Made by a program: the position numbers and the translations under genes
Assembly (NCBI GenBank): GCA_013350335.1
Contig: CM023539.1
Location: 47,726,631-47,790,630, forward strand
DNA length: 64,000 nt
From: Chimonanthus salicifolius
Lineage: Eukaryota > Streptophyta > Magnoliopsida > Laurales > Calycanthaceae
Direction of reading: 5' to 3'
In this document: positions 12,921 through 24,165 of the stretch, in pieces
Numbering within the stretch: position 1 is the stretch's first letter
Layout of the letters: the number at the start of each line of letters is the position of its first letter
The notes under the pieces: model-generated
What the model was told of the DNA's origin: nothing
Database searches by the model: none
What the model saw: only the letters and a program-made list of their open reading frames with translations

Positions 12921-14256
12921 TAATTGCTTAAAACTCTCATAACTCCAACCCCTCTTGCATGGATTCCTCTTAATATGCACAGAGCATTGTATATTTATGT
13001 GCCACTTTAAAATATTATAAGAGATGAGAATTGTAACATCTAAATTCTTCATTGGACATGTACTTATTTTGAGCTTCATCTTAATAAGCCTTTATTTTAT
13101 TTTTTTACATTTTTTTTTATATTAGTTTAAATTTGGTGAGGTTTTCCTGATAATATTGAGAGACTATTTTTAGGTGCAATGCTTTTAGGCCTCATTCGGA
13201 AGCCAAAAATTTTGGAGTGGAAGAAATTTATTGAATTTTTTTAATTTCATTTGAAATCCAGCATTTGGTGCAAAACATTGAGACGAAAATTAATAACTTG
13301 AGCACATAAATCAGTCTTATTTTCTAAATGAATTTCTAAAGGTTAAAAAAGCCGATCAATTTTTGGTGAATGTTTTTGTTACTGATTCATAATTCGTCTT
13401 AAAATAAAAATAAAATATTCCATAAATGTAAGTATTCTCCCTTGCAACCCATCCAACTCTGAGTTGCACTTTTTGAGGGAAGCGTGATCATAGGGATCAC
13501 AACTCTCTTATCTCATCGATCTCGAGGATGCCAGCAATTGCATAGGATTAGAAGGGAGTGGGAAAAGTTTAGGATCATATTAGTTTTAAGAGGGATGCAA
13601 GGTGCCTTTTCTAACACGGCAATTTTTATTTTATGTGAGATGGTATTTGATGGAATTCCTACTTTACCTTCTATCCGTCCGTGTTCAGTCCAAAACGGCG
13701 AGCCAGAGAACTCTGGAAGTCATGAAAGATGGCTGTCTGAAGAATGAATAGGAGGGAAGAAGCAAAAGGAGACTGTGCCTGCCGTTTGGCAGAGAAAGAA
13801 AGAATGAGGCTGGATTCATTGATGGGTGTTGAAAAGAGGAATAAAGAAGAAATAGGAAAGAGTGAAATGAGAGAGACATATAGGGAGCTTCGATGACAGG
13901 TGAGTTGGGAATAGAATAAACAAAATACAAAAGTTTAGGATTAAAGAGTGATGATGTTCACACTTGAAATGTCATTTATTAATGTCTAATAGATAGTTTA
14001 ATTGGTTTAAACTTCTAAAATTATACTAGAGTTTTAAGTTCAACTCCTTCAAGGCTCACTTGATTTACGAATTTTTCGTGTCAGTTCGTATATCTATTAT
14101 CACGTGAGTCTTGAAGGAGGGGACTATGAAGGCAAAAATAATGATTTTCCTCTCCAAATGAAAGCTAGAGTTGAAGCCGAAGAGTGCCTAGGGCTCAGAC
14201 ACAATCTAATGAACTCACTAGTACCAGAATTAAAGCCCATTTGAGTCAGTTATGAG
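12921..14256. other. AT-rich intergenic sequence without clear features
   Basis: The frames at 13484-13747 and 13685-13930 overlap on opposite strands, have no recognisable domain and are not called. A tRNA-like pattern near 13985-14050 is too diverged to name. Confidence 0.45.
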
Positions 14257-14525
14257 TAGGAATCGAAAATTCGGTCGAATTTTCGTATCGGCCGAGATCT
14301 TTCTATCTCTTCAATTTTTATTTTTATTTTGGAAATCTCAGTGACTTTTCTTTTTGAAATTTTTTTTTTCTTTTAAAAAAGAAGTTTTTTTTTTTAAAAT
14401 ATATATATATATATATATAATATCGGCCAACATTCGTCCGATATGAGCAAATATCGGTCCGGACCCACAACCGATATTAATTAATTTTTTTTTTTAAAAG
14501 AAATCGGCTGAGATTTATACCCTTG
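14257..14525. mobile_element. hAT-like MITE of the CGGCCGATAT family, copy 2 (269 bp)
   Basis: It contains TATCGGCCGAGATC, TATCGGCCAAC, ATCCGATATG-like motifs and the ATCGGCTGAGATTTATACCCTTG end. The flanking octamers GTTATGAG (14249-14256) and GTTATAAG (14526-14533) match at 7 of 8 positions. The right TSD region is itself duplicated (CCCTTGGTTATAAG twice). An (AT)n tract lies inside at about 14400-14420. Confidence 0.75.
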
Positions 14526-14589
14526 GTTATAAGCCCTTGGTTATAAGCCTGTGTCCTTTTGGAGACGTTTGGGACCTCAAAACACTATG

Positions 14590-14990
14590 ATTTCAGGCCC
14601 GTTTGCTTCCAATGCAGTGGGTATCTGAACCCCACATCAGATTCCACGTCAATGCACATGTGGATGCCACTTAGGATTCCCACATGGCAAAGAACCTCAC
14701 CAAAATAGCAGGCCTGGGTCGTTTGGGTAACTTGGGCCAAATTTGGGAAGTCTGTCTTTAGCAATTGTGGGCTAAAACTTGTTGCTGGTTTGGGATTAGG
14801 AAAGCCCAACTCTTGGGACTGTTGCAATCCGAAACCAATCCAGAATTAAGGGCTGGAAAAACCTCAAATCAGCAAGGGATGCATGAGTCAGATCTGACCG
14901 ATCTGGGCCTGGAATTTGGACAGTATTTGCAAGGCATTTTTTTTGGAGAACAAGGTATCCAGACGTCCCACTTGACTTAGTCAGGCGTCC
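14590..14990. other. GC-richer, low-repeat island of unknown origin
   Basis: Its base composition is clearly richer in G and C than the flanks. It starts near AGGCCCGTTTGCTTCC and contains GTCGTTTGGGTAACTTGGGCC. The frames on both strands (14585-14827, 14765-14980, 14796-15014) contradict each other and show no known domain. It may be a captured fragment or an old transposon interior; I cannot assign it. Confidence 0.35.
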
Positions 14991-15587
14991 CACTTGACTA
15001 ATCCTCATGGACATTTATAAATTAAAAAAAATTCTATTCAAATATTTTTCATTTGATTCATTTAATGGTTGATTCAATAATTTCACAAAATTTAAAACAA
15101 TATATATACGTATCTTGACATTTATAAATTAATAAATGATTTAGATTTTTAAAGTGTGGACTCTGAATTTCCAAATTGTGGCATTTAAAATCATCCCTAA
15201 TATTAATACTTATTCTCTTTAACAAGTCACCATTTTTTACTTATTGACTGAATCAAGCCTTGATCAAGTCAATTGAGACCTGATTAAATATGGATTTTCA
15301 TTTGGCCACTTCTGGATTTGACAAAGGAGCACTACTTGTACTTTTCATTATTTAAACGATAATATGTAAACAAAAATAAAAAAAATAGTGATCCATTTAA
15401 AAATGAATGTCCAAATCAAAAGTGTGAAATACTACTAATTTTAATTTTTGTTTTAATCAAGTTACCAATAATCTTGTTTAATCAAGTTGCCATGATCAGG
15501 TTATCTTAGTGTCACGAGATCGAGTGATAGAAATTATGTGAAATAGGTAGAGATTTAAATGAATCACATTAGAATATGATTATAAGT

Positions 15588-15745
15588 TATTTTTGTAAGG
15601 ATCAAGGTGTTCAAATCTCTTAGAGTACTTGGTTAATCCTCACACCCCGAGTAACTCTAAAGAAAGTTTTTAGAGTAGAGTGAGAATCAAACTCAAAATT
15701 CAAATTTTCCGAGGCAGTTATTGACCATCACATTGATACTACAAA
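15588..15745 (-). mobile_element. tRNA-derived SINE family 1, decayed copy
   Basis: It aligns by eye with the better copies at 16834-17021 and 52640-52822. Shared blocks are GATCAAGGTGTTCAAATCTC, GGTTAATCCTCA, GAGTAACTCTA and GAGAATCAAACTCA, the last being the reverse complement of a tRNA B box. The ends are eroded. Confidence 0.6.
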
Positions 15746-15888
15746 AATATGAAATATTCCATTGCTCATTATCAGATCACCTACTGTTAGTGGCCTTCTG
15801 AGTGTTGTGGCTAAAGAAAGGGAAAAAAAGGGGATATTTTTTTTTGAATGAATCAGTTAGTATATTTTGAAGGGTGTAGAAGTCTTTG

Positions 15889-15957
<69 letters not shown>
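15889..15957. repeat. (TA)n microsatellite, about 34 units
   Basis: An almost perfect alternation of T and A runs for nearly 70 bp in non-coding DNA. Confidence 0.97.
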
Positions 15958-15962
<5 letters not shown>

Positions 15963-16338
15963 TTTTTCTTGTTGATTGGATCTCAAACTTTGTAAATTTG
16001 GGCTTTTCTTTACTTGTGGGTGAATCTTAAAGAAGATACCTAACGTGTTTAATTTGGAGATTTAATTTATATAATTCTTTTAATTTTATACATAACTAGT
16101 TTTCATATTCTTTGAGTTTAGACTTGAAAAAGTAACATTTTTTATTTTTCACCTTTTGGTTCTAAAGTTATTCCTAGTTGAACATAAGGCTACATCACTC
16201 TCTAAATTTATAGTGGGACAACTTGGGAGTAAAATTGTCTACATGATAGATACATAGATATGGCTATTTCACTTAGTTGGGTATGATATAAAGAAGACCA
16301 TATGAGTAGTTCTTATATGAAGTTTCAACTCCATCATT

Positions 16339-16425
16339 CAGGGGTGATAATATCGGCCGATATGATACGTAAAAAAAAATTAGTTGAGAGAAATTTACCG
16401 GCTGATACCGAGATTTATACCACTG
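16339..16425 (+). mobile_element. hAT-like MITE of the CGGCCGATAT family, copy 3 (short, 87 bp)
   Basis: It begins CAGGGGTGATAATATCGGCC and ends GAGATTTATACCACTG, like the other family members. I could not find a convincing 8-bp TSD, so the ends may be eroded or internally deleted. Confidence 0.6.
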
Positions 16426-16726
16426 ATTCTATCCTTTGATTTTAAACTTTTAAAAATCAATGGCTCACACTTACTAAAATGTAAAGGTCAAGATTATATA
16501 AATTGATAGTGAAACTTTATATACTCTATATTCATATAAAGTGAAATTCTAAAAGGTTCAAAAAGCTTATATTAATTTTTTTTAAATTAATGAATTGCAA
16601 CAAACTATTTCTTTATCATTTTGAAAAATGCAAATTTCCTAAGAGGTATGTATAATTTTTGTAAAGGAAAACTAGGTACAGCAACCATAAGTTTGTCTTT
16701 TAAAAACAAAGTGATAGATAAGGTTT

Positions 16727-16804
16727 TTCTATTTTTTACAAAGGTGTATAGGTCTCTTAAAACACTCTATTAATCCTTGAGGTATGTGAAATCCTCTCTA
16801 CCTA
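16727..16804 (-). mobile_element. SINE family 1, 5'-truncated copy with TSD
   Basis: Only the 3' half of the SINE is present, in minus orientation, with its poly(A) seen as a T-run at the left (ATTTTTTACAAAGGTG). GTGATAGATAAGGTTT (16711-16726) and GTGATAGATAGGGTTT (16805-16820) flank it, 15 of 16 matching. That is a typical target-primed reverse-transcription duplication. Confidence 0.8.
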
Positions 16805-16833
16805 GTGATAGATAGGGTTTTATATTGGCTTAA

Positions 16834-17021
16834 TATTTTTTATGACCAAGGTGTCCAAGCCTCTTATAGCACCCAATTAACCCTCAGGACATATACAAGC
16901 CTCCTTACCCACATACAATGGGTAACTCTATGGAGAGTGGCCCTTTGGAGTGGAGTGAAAATTGATCTGAGGGCTTCCGCTTCCTAAAGTGAGTTCCCAG
17001 CCATCACTCCAACCCATTTGA
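16834..17021 (-). mobile_element. SINE family 1, near full-length copy with 17-bp TSD
   Basis: A 188-bp element in minus orientation: T-run at the left, tRNA-like head at the right. The exact 17-bp duplication GTTTTATATTGGCTTAA occurs at 16817-16833 and 17022-17038. The head shows B-box-like sequence (reverse of AATTGATCTGAGGG) and the A-box region. Its left TSD overlaps the right TSD of the truncated SINE beside it by four bases, so it inserted into or beside that older duplication. Confidence 0.9.
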
Positions 17022-17141
17022 GTTTTATATTGGCTTAAAATAGATTGTTGTTTATTACATTTTTCAGTTAATTTTAGGACTTTGATGGGATAGGGAGTCA
17101 ATTATATAGATTGTTTTGAAATTCAAAGGTGGAGAATATTA

Positions 17142-17280
17142 CTCCCTCTGTCTCCAATTTGTTGTCTTATATTTATTTTGGAAAAGTTACATGATGGTGG
17201 AGAGAAGTTTATAAGCCTTTTGAGAGTCATTTCTTAAAATCTTAAAATTTTAAAATAAGATAACTAAAATAGGACGGGAG
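17142..17280. mobile_element. Stowaway-type MITE (Tc1/mariner), 139 bp
   Basis: It begins CTCCCTCTGTCTCCAATTT and ends AAAATAGGACGGGAG, the classic Stowaway terminal inverted repeat (CTCCCTCCGT in grasses and others). TA dinucleotides flank it on both sides (17140-17141 and 17281-17282). Confidence 0.88.
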
Positions 17281-17758
17281 TATAATGCACGTACTTTGAA
17301 TATAGAAAAAAAATGTAAATGTAGGAATAATTGGAGAAGGAAAGATCATGTAAAGCCTTGTGGACAAGGGTCGGCACAAATTGCATTTCATGTGAAGCTC
17401 AATGTGCCGTATAACAAAGACTACCATGCCCAGTGTCGATCTCCTAACTTTATTCAGAGGAGGTTCATCAGCTTGCATTTTCATTTTCTGTGATAAGGGT
17501 TGAAGGCTAAAACCTAGCCCATAGAAGTTGAAAGAGGCAATGTTTACAAGATAAAATCAGTAACCATAAAAAACATAATAGCTATGTTAAGCAGGTCATC
17601 CTACCATGATTTTCCATGTACAATCGTGGCTAAGAGATCGGTGTGTGTTGAACGTAGAAGTAAAACTCAAAAAGTCGATCTTAAATAAATTGTGTTTTGA
17701 CATTTGATGACGACAATGATGAATCATCATAAGGTGCATGAAATCCAAATGCACATCC

Positions 17759-19480
17759 CTAGCAATCATCCCATGCAAATTGCTCCATCGACCCGGCATT
17801 GCCGTATAAAGCACAAGGCGTCAAGGTAGACTCCATGAATTCGAGATCGAAATTGGGTCTGTTGTATGTAGTTTCCATCTCATGTCCCTTTTCTCCATTG
17901 CTCTCGTCGAAATCCATTTCACATAACTTGAGATGATGATGATGCTGCTGCTGCTGATGTTGTTGTTGAGGATTAACTATTGCTTGGGCTTCTAAGGTTC
18001 GTTCGGCATCTCCAATCCACAAGCAGTTCTCATCTGTGTACCCAAACCCAAGTGCTCCATTGAATGAAGAAGAGATGGGTGTGTTCTCCAAGGAAGAAGT
18101 ACTTGTCAAATCCATTGAAACATGTAAGCTCTGTTCTTTGGTATTCCATAACAGAGAAGTGGTGGTGTTAGAAGTGTTTATATCTTCATATTGGAAGCTA
18201 GTTGGGACTGAAACAGGGTCATCCAATGTGGGAGGAGGAGGAGCAGGAGGAGGTAATGTAATGAAAGGGAGGTTCATTTGTACAGAGGCTTCTCTCATTG
18301 TTTCTCCCACTTTCATGTGGGAGTTGATGGTAAAAGGTGTGGTGGTGGATTGGTGGTGGAATTGAGAGACATTGCTTGCATGGCCTTTATTGTGAGAAGA
18401 AGAAAGTAGATTATGGGTCTTGGGATCCAACCCTTGTGCAATTAGCTTTTTCTTTATGCATGAATTCCAAAAATTCTTCACCTCGTTGTCGGTTCTTCCT
18501 GGTAGATGCTTTGCTATCTGCGCCCACCTATTCACAAACAAAAACCAGCAGGCCATAAGCCATGGAAAATCATTCCGAAAAAAAAAAAAAAATTGTGCCC
18601 CACATTGGCTGCAAAGGAAGAGATCTAGGGATTGGGTCACTCTACTTATTGAGCTAATATTTTAGGCTGGATACACAGTCTTAATAAGTGGTATCAGAGT
18701 CTTATCCCTAAGGCAACACAGTTCTATACGCCGGGGAGCCTCGTTGGAGAGGGGGATTGTTAGGCAGCGAAGAAGCCCAACATTAGTTATGAAGGGAGAG
18801 ATCTAAGGACTTAGATCACTCTACCTATCGGACTAGCTTTTTGGGCTGGATACCCAGTCTTAGAGAGAGAGAGAGAAAGAGAGAGAGAGAACCTGTTGCC
18901 TAGAATCCTATGCACATCGATGATGACCCTCTCTTCTTGAGAAGAAAAGGAACCTCTCTTGAGATCTGGCCTCAAGTAATTGATCCATCTAAGTCTGCAG
19001 CTCTTTCCACACCTTTGCAGGCCTGCAATCAAACATGAGACTCCTTCCCACCATAAATGATAAGAATAAGAAGAATGGTACGACTATTGAAAAATATGGA
19101 TAGAAAATGTAAACACTATAGACCCAAAATCATTCACCATAGAACATGGAAAATTCTTTAGGAAAAAAAACTACGGAAAAAGAGAGATTTTATTATTGTG
19201 TTGTTTTTGAAAATACATAGGTAAAATCTATTTATTTACAATTCCATAATGAGTCCCAAATATGTTAGGATTCCAAGTAGATATGAACTAGGAGTCCGAA
19301 GCAGTTGATTTTGATTTTGATTATAAAGAAGATGACGATGAGCAGAAAACCTGCTTGTTTTGGAACAGAACTCCAACAGGCATGACCATGGGTGGTGATG
19401 TATCTCATGAGCTTCTCATCTTCTTCAGGAGACCACAAACCTCTCTTAACCTTCTGCTTGCTGCAGCAGTGATGGCCCAT
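17759..19480 (-). CDS. MYB26: R2R3-MYB transcription factor, MYB26-like (complete, 3 exons)
   Basis: Exons on the minus strand are 19480-19351, 19022-18893 and 18527-17759. They give 342 codons plus TAG, with the 130-bp second exon typical of R2R3-MYBs. The start is the ATG of [18 protein letters not shown]; the open frame extends six codons upstream only through a GTG, which is not a likely start. R2 runs to about residue 60 (regular Trp residues in [14 protein letters not shown] and RLRWINYL) and R3 to about 113 ([21 protein letters not shown]). The DNA-binding domain, notably [21 protein letters not shown], fits Arabidopsis MYB26 best as I recall it. MYB26 controls secondary wall thickening in the anther endothecium; that role here is inference. 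The C-terminal region is Ser/Thr-rich with a Pro run, a Gln/His-rich stretch and an acidic FAWDDC end, as expected of an activator. A MYB61/MYB86-type factor is the alternative. A TRIM element sits in intron 2. Confidence 0.9.
18594..18862 (+). mobile_element. TRIM-type miniature LTR retrotransposon in MYB intron 2
   Basis: It has two similar LTR-like segments, about 18594-18687 (5' end eroded) and 18758-18862 (starting TGTTAGGCAGCGAAG). The intervening segment of about 70 bp starts with GTGGTATCAGAGTC at 18688-18701, a good match to the initiator-Met tRNA primer-binding site. It ends with a purine tract (GGAGAGGGGGAT) just before the right LTR. There is no coding capacity. Its orientation is opposite to the MYB gene. 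A GA-rich tract (18862-18890) follows directly and reaches the splice donor of MYB exon 2. Confidence 0.8.
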
Positions 19481-19499
19481 CTCAAGCTCCAACGCCACC

Positions 19500-22400
19500 C
19501 TCTAACACTGCTTAGCTGCTGCATCCATTGTGCTTGATCACATCATTCTAACACAGATATATGATATCATGAAATATTAATATAATATTGTGAGATGTCT
19601 TGGATACTTGGGTCAGAGAGATATACGTGTATGAGGAAGTACTGACCAGAGAAAATGGTGAACCTTGTTGGAGAAAGGTGTAATTTAACTTACTTGGTTT
19701 CTACTCATGAGAGGACCATTCACATGAGTGCTTTGGTTGGACTGAAGTCTTTTCTTGGCCATTTCAATTAATTGGATGACTACTTTCTAATATAAAATTC
19801 ATCACATTTCATTATATTATCAATAATGCAAGAAAACATGACTCTTCAAGAAGCAGCATCCACCATTGGGTTCATTACCAAGATTCTAGAATGGCATGTG
19901 TTTGAATTGGGGAGCATTTATTGAAATAGAAATTAGGGAGAATCTCTTCTTGAGGAATGTTTAGAAAGGATGGCCTTAACAAAATGGTTAAGAGACTGTA
20001 TAGTAATAAGAGATTATACGAATAAGAGGTTTGTGAAGATTTAACACTATTTGATCATCTTTACTTTATAATTTTGACTTTGAAACTTTGATAATAATCC
20101 ATTATTGAATTTTTAGGTGACTAATGTGTTGAAGTGAGAATAATTAGATGAAAATGTATTATTATCAAAATTTTAATTAATATAGTGTATCCACATCTCA
20201 CATTAAAGATGAGACTAATTCACAAATATAGTCACCTACAAACTCTGTCGATAAGTTAGAAAGAGTCGAATTCAAGACTTTTAATCTAATACTAGAAGCT
20301 CAGTTGATAATTCAATCCAATGGCTCCATTAATTTCTCTATAAATACTATACATGCATGTGAAAAACGAAAAGTGGTCCTAAATATAGTATGACCAATGC
20401 TTGTTTTTTAGCCAGGGAATGATTATGGGTCCATTTACAGGAAGAACTAATAATTTGCAGAAAACCCTCCTCTTTTTCTACTACAGATCCAACAGAAACA
20501 GCACCTTAAGCCATTCATAGAAGTTCAAAGAGACTCAAGAGAGTTGTGTTAACTTGTATTTCCATTTTGGATTGCAGGGGGTAAAATGAATGAGAATTGC
20601 AATTGGGTATTTCTTTTCTTCACTCAACCTTTGCTTGGGTGTCAAATTCTTGGTGGGTGATGATTGAATAAGTTTTCTTCCATCATGATTCTCTCTCTTT
20701 CTCTCTTTAATTTTCTGTCAATGGAAATGGTTTTACTGAATTCTGAGGACCTAGGAATCATGTGGAAAAGCAGCTTAAGAGAGATTGGGAGCTTAACAAC
20801 AGTGATGTTAAACAAGTGTCATCTGGTTGCACGTTAACATCATTTGAAGAAGACAGGTTGGGGTTTTCTATTTCTTAATTGTCTACTTTGTTTATATTCT
20901 TTTCTTTTTTAGCAGAGAGAGAGAGAGACGGTATACTTCACGTGGAATTGAAAATCACACCTTCACGTGGATTGAAGATTATCCATCGGACATAAATAAG
21001 ACTCGAACCAAAATCGATCTCACCCAACCCATTGCCAGGTCTACCTCCACTGCGATAACTACCAAAGAAAATGAAGGCTTGATCAGGGAAAGAGGGGAGG
21101 TGTCAAGAAGGGAATATGAATTTTCTCGAAAAACCCCTCGTGACTTTAACCATTAAGATCAAGTTGGTAGAAATAATTTTTTAGACTAAATTTGGTCCGT
21201 TCATAGCTTGTCAAGTATATTTTAATATCATAAGGTTGATATTATTTTATGGATATAATGAGAATATCAGAAAAAATGAAATGGACTTGGTGCATCTATA
21301 TGTTTTGAGTTTGACATTTGATTTTGATTAAAATGAGAATTCAACTTTTTTTCTTTGATATTTCTTGGATTTTTTTTGTCTAATTGGATTTTTATTTTCT
21401 TTCTATTAATGTAATGTTGAAACCCTCTTAAATTAATATTACGCATATATGACTTATGATTACAAAAGAATATTAGGTGTTTATTGATAATTTATGTTTT
21501 TATTTGTATAGATTATTTTTTATTATATTTTCTTCATATTTTATCAATTTTTTACTTTTTTTTAATATTCCATCGGTCTTTTCCTATATGAAAATAAAAT
21601 TGGAATGGGTTCTGGAATAGATTTGGCAACTATACCCTAGAGTAGTTCATGATATAAGAGTACCATGTTCATTAAAGTGATGCTCCAGATGATTGACACA
21701 TAACACTGCATGGAACGGAATCTTAGCCAATGATCTGATATAGAAGATTTGCAGATGATTTCGTATATCTATAGAATTAGTTTCACCTTTAATGTAAGGT
21801 GGGGATATCCATATTATAAAAATAAATGTTTTTGAGCATTCTCATGTTGAGATTAAAATTATTAGTTATATGGATTAGTTGTTATTTTGATAATATCAAT
21901 AATTTTGACCAATATAATGTTTAAAAAAAAAATTAAACCTAAATTCTCAAAATGAACTAAAACTTCAATCTAAATGGACCAATACTTTCATCATTTTGGC
22001 TAAATTACCGGTTTTCTAAAGCAATTTCAATATTATAGAAAATCTAAAAAATATTGATATCTTCATATCATATATAACCTAAAATTGATTTTTTTTTTTT
22101 GTAAAGCAAATTTAATACCATTGTACCATACCGAAAAATGATATAGGTTTAATTTGACCATTTATTTGCTCCAATAGCTACAGAAGCAAATCTTTAGAAA
22201 CATTTAATTACTGAGTTGGATGCATCCAATATTTTTTGTTCATCATGTGCCGCAAGTAAGAATAACACGGTTACTTTTAAGCTAAAGTAATGTAACGTTT
22301 AATGTAGGAGAAATGCAGAATAGTAGACAACATATTTATTTTAGTTAAATATTATAAAGTATATTTGTTAGAATTAGTATAATGAACATATTTTGTACAT

Positions 22401-22500
22401 CGCTCGATTAAAAGTTTGATTGAGTCAATCGAGCATGTTGTTTTTTCTTTCTTTTTTTAAAATCAAAATATCCAAGTATCTCATCTGAATTTTCCAGGCG
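19500..22500. other. AT-rich intergenic region upstream of the MYB gene
   Basis: The proximal part should contain the MYB promoter, but AT-rich sequence gives several equally poor TATA candidates, so none is chosen. A tRNA-like pattern near 20220-20320 resembles SINE family 2 but is too decayed to delimit. No gene is seen. Confidence 0.5.
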
Positions 22501-22509
22501 TCTCGTATA

Positions 22510-22620
22510 AGCATCTATTGGATCCACTTTTATGACCCGGTCAAACAAGTTATGAGCAGTTTATTAACTTTTATGACCCAATCAAGCAGGTTATAAACAA
22601 TTTAATAAGTTTTACGATAA
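22510..22620. repeat. Diverged tandem duplication, about 50-bp unit
   Basis: CTTTTATGACCCGGTCAAAC and the following bases are repeated as CTTTTATGACCCAATCAAGC, with the adjoining AAGTTATGAGCAGTTTA / AGGTTATAAACAATTTA. The two units differ at several positions. Confidence 0.65.
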
Positions 22621-22725
22621 CTTATATACAGTATTCATTTTATTTCACCAATCATAAAATATAACTCACCTCTTCACATGAGCCCTAAAAACTCTTAAGA
22701 CTCGAGCATTGTAGAAACCTTATCT

Positions 22726-22791
22726 ACACGTATGAATGGTTTGATGTATTTAGGTTTTACACGTATGAATGGTTTGATGTATTTAGGTTTT
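22726..22791. repeat. 33-bp perfect tandem duplication
   Basis: The unit starting ACACGTATGAATGG occupies 22726-22758 and again 22759-22791. Confidence 0.92.
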
Positions 22792-22883
22792 TGAGATCCG
22801 GTAAAATGTATTTTAACACTTTGTCCAATATGTCCCTTTTGGATTTTGAGAGGCTTCAACTTTTTTAAAATGAGGCTATATGC

Positions 22884-23140
22884 TGTTAGACAGTCGAAGT
22901 ATTATTAAGTGTTATCAGAGCTATGTTTGAAGCTACTGTGTGTGAATTCAGGGGATCATCTAACTAGACGGGATGACCGCGATGCTCTATCTACTAGAGA
23001 TTCTCGTTTGAGGGAGAGATTGTTGGACAGCCGAACGAGTCCCACATCAGTTGTAAAGAGGGTGATCTAAGGACTTATATTAGACTTTAGTCATTCCACC
23101 TATCATGCTAGTCTTTTCGATTTGATACCCAATCCTAACA
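22884..23140 (+). mobile_element. TRIM element, same family as 18594-18862, left LTR mostly deleted
   Basis: The right LTR is 23021-23140 (120 bp), starting TGTTGGACAGCC and ending CCTAACA. A purine tract, GAGGGAGAGAT, precedes it. The primer-binding-like AAGTGTTATCAGAGCT is at 22908-22922. The left LTR survives only as TGTTAGACAGTCGAAG at 22884. The LTR shares GTCCCACATCAGTTGT, GATCTAAGGACTTA and GATACCCAATCCTAACA blocks with the copies at 18.6 and 41.0 kb. Confidence 0.78.
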
Positions 23141-23175
23141 CTAGCCTTAAATTATTTAGATAACAGCATATGTAT

Positions 23176-23557
23176 CAGGGGTTTAAAAAACGCCCTGGCC
23201 GATATATCGGCCAATATGCATATCGGCCGATTATTTTATCTCTCCTCCGATATCGGCATTTCTCTCTCTTCTGATATCGAAACCGTGAAAAAACCACAAA
23301 AAACTGTAAAAAACCGTGAAAGCCGTATCAGAAGAACCGTTAAAAACCGTGAAGAACCGCAAAAAACCGTGGAAAAACCGTATCGGTGTTTTTAAAAAAA
23401 AATTAAAAAAAAATTTAAATACAGATATTTATGAATATCGGCCGATATTGTGACCGATATTTCGGATCGAATATCGGCCATATCGGCCGATAATATTTAT
23501 GCACAGCCGATACATATCGGCCGATACGATGTGTATCGACCGATATTTCGACCTTAG
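23176..23557 (+). mobile_element. hAT-like MITE of the CGGCCGATAT family, copy 4 (382 bp)
   Basis: It starts CAGGGGTTTAAAAAACG and ends TTTCGACCTTAG, bounded by the exact 8-bp TSD ATATGTAT (23168-23175 and 23558-23565). The ends are rich in ATCGGCCGATA palindromes. The centre (about 23280-23390) is a degenerate minisatellite of AACCGTGAAAAA-type units, also present in copy 5. No coding sequence. Confidence 0.92.
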
Positions 23558-23711
23558 ATATGTATATCTCGTGTATCAAATAAATATGAGAACAGAGATC
23601 AAACTCGATTTCTATTTTGTTAATAAAAGCTCTAACCAATCCAAGTACAACTCTAGGACCACCCCCTCTCTCTCTCCCTTAGGGAGACGTGGGTGATCAA
23701 AAGAAAGATAC

Positions 23712-24165
23712 CCTTTGAAGATTACATCAAGTTATGCTTTCATTTTTTGGAAACAAGATCAGGTGTCAACTTTCAAAGGCAAATATCTCAAGTTACTTCA
23801 ATGACTAATATGAGATAAGATATTTATAATGTTTCTTGCACTCTCATTGGCTTACCATTTAGGGTTTATTGGAACAATGTATTATAAGGTTTCGTGCCTT
23901 CTCAATGGCTATGGGTTTAGAGTGTCTTGGAGCACTCAATTTATGATCTCTAATTGGTTGAGGGGGCTAACCTTAAAATTTTGAGATTTGATGCCGACTC
24001 AAATTTCATTTTAATGGAATCACCACCAATGTTACATTAATTAATCCAACTGTTGGATCTATATTAATTAAGGGGTATTGTTTGTGAGCAATTGTGAATC
24101 TTGGTTGCACCACCTCAACCAATGAGAGTGTGAAAAGCAAATGAATACAGTAATACATAGAATAA
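23712..24165 (+). repeat. Dispersed repeat of unknown class, copy A
   Basis: About 450 bp that resembles 28025-28445 in the same orientation. Shared blocks include CTTTCAAAGGCAAATATCT, TAATGTTTC.TGC, CTCTCATTGG, GAATCACCACCAAT / GGATCACCACCAAT, TTAATTAATCCAA and TTTGTGAGCAATT / TTTGTGGCCAATT. No LTR ends, TIRs or coding potential are evident. Confidence 0.65.

Noticed and set aside
14585..15014. Three overlapping 70-80 aa frames on both strands
   Set aside because: They contradict each other, lack domains and result from the GC-rich composition of the island.
16339..16425. 8-bp TSD for MITE copy 3
   Set aside because: The flanking octamers CCATCATT and ATTCTATC do not match convincingly, so no TSD is claimed although the interior belongs to the family.
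19481..19498. N-terminal extension MALELE of the MYB protein
   Set aside because: The extension begins with GTG rather than ATG. The normal R2R3-MYB start MGHH at 19480 is in frame just after it.
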